Part shown: positions 5,284-6,909 of the stretch, in pieces
Layout of the letters: each line of letters starts with the position of its first letter
How positions within the stretch are numbered: position 1 is the first letter of the stretch
Assembly (NCBI GenBank): GCA_030634715.1
Contig: DAOWAG010000063.1
Span: 1 to 6,909, forward strand
Source of the DNA: Candidatus Aegiribacteria sp.
GTDB lineage: Bacteria > Fermentibacterota > Fermentibacteria > Fermentibacterales > Fermentibacteraceae
Reading direction: 5' to 3'
Length of the DNA stretch: 6,909 bases
Translations under genes and position numbers: made by a program
Notes under the pieces: model-generated
The model's database searches: none
The model's input: only the letters and a program-made list of their open reading frames with translations
What the model was told of the DNA's origin: nothing

Positions 5284-6783
5284 ATGACTGGTAAAGAAGT
5301 AAGAACTCGACTGGCTCCGTCACCCACCGGTGATCCCCATGTAGGCACCGCCTATCAGGCTCTCTTCGGGTATATCTGGGCCAGAAAAAACAAGGGATCT
5401 TTTATTCTGAGAATAGAAGATACTGACAGGGAGCGATCTACACCCGAGTACGAGAAATCGATAATCGATTCCCTCAGGTGGCTCGATCTGGAATGGGATG
5501 AAGGTCCAGAAATCGGCGGACAATTCGGACCATATCGGCAAAGCGAAAGACTGGATATATACAACGAGTATATCAACCAACTCGTTGCGGAGGGTCCTGC
5601 GTATCCGTGCTTCTGCACAAAAGAGCGGCTTGCGGAACTAAGGAAAGATTTACAGAAGTCAGGCGCAGGAAGCGGCTACGACCGTAAATGCAGAGACATT
5701 CCTCCGGAGGAAGCCACCAGAAGAGTTGAAGCAGGTGAGAACTTCGTTGTCCGGATGAAAGTTCCTCTTGAGGGCAAGTGCGTATTTGAAGATCTGTTAA
5801 GAGGCCAAATAGAGAAGGACTGGGAGTCAATTGATGATCAGGTGATAATGAAAGCAGATGGATATCCAACATATCATCTGGCTGTTGTTGTTGATGATCA
5901 CCTGATGAAGATATCTCACATCATCAGAGGTGAGGAGTGGATCAATTCCGTCCCGAAACATGTTCTACTCTATCAGTACTTCGGTTGGGAGCCACCTGTA
6001 TACTGCCATTTACCTCTGCTCCGGAATAAGGACAGAAGTAAACTCTCAAAAAGGAAGAATCCTGTTTCGATTGAATGGTTCAGGAAGATCGGTATCCTTC
6101 CTGAAGCCCTGCTTAACTTTATCGCTACACTGGGCTGGCACCTTTCCGATGAGAAGGAGAAGTTCTCAGTTGATGAGATGATTGAGAATTTCAATCTTCA
6201 GGATATCACTCTTGGCGGCCCTGTCTTCGATCTTGATAAACTCCTGTGGTTGAATGGAAAGTATATCAGAGAGAATTTCACAACAGACCAGCTTCTTGAC
6301 AGACTGGTTGAATGGGGCCTGAACAGGGATCACTTCAGAAAAATACTTGAAGTTTCAAAAGGCAGACTGAACTCCCTTTCCGACTGGGGAGAGATGACGA
6401 GTCATTTCTTCTGCGGCAAGGTTCCGCTCACTGCCGAAGGTCTTCTTCTGAAGGACATGTCTGAAATGCAGACATGCGAAATTCTGCAGATCGTTCTCTG
6501 GGAACTTGAAGGAATATTATCATTCAATAAAGAATGTATCTACGAATCCTTTAAAAAGGTTGCGGACATACTGGATATTAAGATGAAACATCTCACTCAG
6601 CCATTTTACGTCGCGATGAGCGGGAAGAAAATTTCAACCCCGCTATTCGATACAATGGAAATTCTCGGCAGCGACATGAGCCGAATGCGCATCAGGTATG
6701 CAATGGATGAACTGGGTGGACTGTCAAAAAAAGCAATGAAGAAGCTGGAAAAACGATATCAGGAAGAATTCTCGAGCAATTGA
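5284..6783 (+). CDS. gltX: Glutamyl-tRNA synthetase
   Basis: 499 residues of a class I aminoacyl-tRNA synthetase that charges tRNA-Glu with glutamate in the cytoplasm. The N-terminus begins with the usual VRTRLAPSPTGDPHVGTAY; HVGT (19-22) is the HIGH motif. RIEDTD (43-48) and the YRQSERL segment contribute to the glutamate and ATP site. KLSKR (253-257) is the KMSKS motif. A zinc-finger-like insertion in the acceptor-binding region shows Cys109-x-Cys111-x24-Cys136-x-Asp138, the spacing of the E. coli site but with Asp where His is expected. GEEWINSVPKHVLLY and LGWH precede the alpha-helical anticodon-binding domain (from about 320), which ends with the conserved TPLFDTMEILG segment (452-462). 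Length is in the normal 460-500 range. Start chosen from AGGAAGG and family alignment. Whether the enzyme also charges tRNA-Gln (non-discriminating) cannot be decided here. Its cognate tRNA-Glu gene lies 63 nt downstream; the divergent neighbour is sucC. Confidence 0.97.
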   Translation: MTGKEVRTRLAPSPTGDPHVGTAYQALFGYIWARKNKGSFILRIEDTDRERSTPEYEKSIIDSLRWLDLEWDEGPEIGGQFGPYRQSERLDIYNEYINQLVAEGPAYPCFCTKERLAELRKDLQKSGAGSGYDRKCRDIPPEEATRRVEAGENFVVRMKVPLEGKCVFEDLLRGQIEKDWESIDDQVIMKADGYPTYHLAVVVDDHLMKISHIIRGEEWINSVPKHVLLYQYFGWEPPVYCHLPLLRNKDRSKLSKRKNPVSIEWFRKIGILPEALLNFIATLGWHLSDEKEKFSVDEMIENFNLQDITLGGPVFDLDKLLWLNGKYIRENFTTDQLLDRLVEWGLNRDHFRKILEVSKGRLNSLSDWGEMTSHFFCGKVPLTAEGLLLKDMSEMQTCEILQIVLWELEGILSFNKECIYESFKKVADILDIKMKHLTQPFYVAMSGKKISTPLFDTMEILGSDMSRMRIRYAMDELGGLSKKAMKKLEKRYQEEFSSN

Positions 6784-6798
6784 ATGATCCCGATAGAC

Positions 6799-6827
6799 TT
6801 GACTGATCCTTCAAGTCAGCCAATATT
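6799..6827 (+). promoter_or_regulatory. Candidate promoter for tRNA-Glu
   Basis: TTGACT (6799-6804) matches the -35 consensus at 5 of 6 positions. At exactly 17-bp spacing AATATT (6822-6827) matches the -10 at 4 of 6. The predicted start near 6834 lies about 13 nt before the tRNA. A 7-bp inverted repeat, GACTTGA (6796-6802) and TCAAGTC (6811-6817), overlaps the -35. It lacks a T-run, so it is not a convincing gltX terminator. The tRNA may also be reached by read-through from gltX. Confidence 0.45.
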
Positions 6828-6846
6828 CCGCCCCTGAAATCAATGC

Positions 6847-6909
6847 GCTCCCATCGTCTAGCGGTTAGGACGCTGGCTTCTCTCGCCGGAAACCGGGGTT
6901 CGATTCCCC
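6847..6909 (+). tRNA. tRNA-Glu, anticodon CTC (3' end beyond the window)
   Basis: The cloverleaf can be followed from the acceptor 5' strand GCTCCCA (6847-6853) to the T-arm. The D-arm is 6856-6871, starting GTCTAGCGGTTAGGAC, which is typical of bacterial tRNA-Glu. The anticodon stem pairs CTGGC (6873-6877) with GCCGG (6885-6889), with one G-T pair. The loop TTCTCTC places CTC at 6880-6882, reading Glu GAG codons. Four variable bases (6890-6893) lead to the T-stem CGGGG (6894-6898), the T-loop TTCGATT (6899-6905) and CCCC, where the window stops. The last T-stem base, acceptor 3' strand and CCA are missing. Position 37 is T rather than the usual purine. It is the cognate tRNA of the gltX product encoded just upstream. 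Confidence 0.93.

Noticed and set aside
6796..6817. 7-bp hairpin after gltX as an intrinsic terminator
   Set aside because: It is followed by AGCCAATATT, not a T-tract. It overlaps a good -35 hexamer for the tRNA promoter.

Overview
This is a bacterial chromosomal segment that reads almost entirely as core metabolism and translation. Several things suggest a Gram-negative-type (diderm) bacterium. The left end encodes a secreted protein that looks like an outer-membrane beta-barrel. Base composition is moderate, Shine-Dalgarno sites are strong, and TTG start codons are used. The split (two-subunit) class I fumarase next to a bacterial-type succinyl-CoA synthetase fits an anaerobic or facultative lineage. 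I cannot place the phylum from sequence alone. An uncultured FCB-like phylum is a guess and nothing more. There are no mobile elements, CRISPR arrays or phage genes.

Layout. Positions 1-876 (minus) hold the N-terminal 292 codons of a protein with a signal peptide, running off the left edge. Positions 877-1049 are a regulatory gap. It has a perfect minus-strand TATAAT box, a tandem 7-bp repeat just upstream of the -35 position, and two short hairpins in the predicted 5' leader. Positions 1050-5070 (minus) form a tight gene run transcribed as sucC, sucD, fumarase alpha, fumarase beta, then after 92 nt a small free-standing tandem-ACT protein. sucC/sucD overlap by 4 nt. sucD and fumarase alpha are about 2 nt apart. 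The two fumarase genes are 19 nt apart, and both probably start with TTG. Positions 5071-5283 are the divergent intergenic region, with two mutually exclusive inverted repeats, the second followed by six T. Positions 5284-6783 (plus) encode glutamyl-tRNA synthetase (gltX). A tRNA-Glu with anticodon CTC starts 63 nt later at 6847 and is cut by the right edge.

How it works together. SucCD interconverts succinyl-CoA and succinate with nucleotide phosphorylation. The split fumarase interconverts fumarate and malate. The pair covers two TCA-cycle steps, with succinate dehydrogenase/fumarate reductase necessarily elsewhere. The ACT protein resembles the regulatory half of aspartate kinase and could be a metabolite sensor. 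On the other strand, gltX is followed by one of its own cognate tRNA genes, so enzyme and substrate RNA are neighbours.

I see no wholly new system. The points most worth checking are the alternative hairpins upstream of gltX, the lone ACT-pair protein behind the TCA genes, a one-residue deletion in the SucD CoA-binding loop, and the identity of the truncated barrel protein (possibly the front of an SppA-like peptidase).
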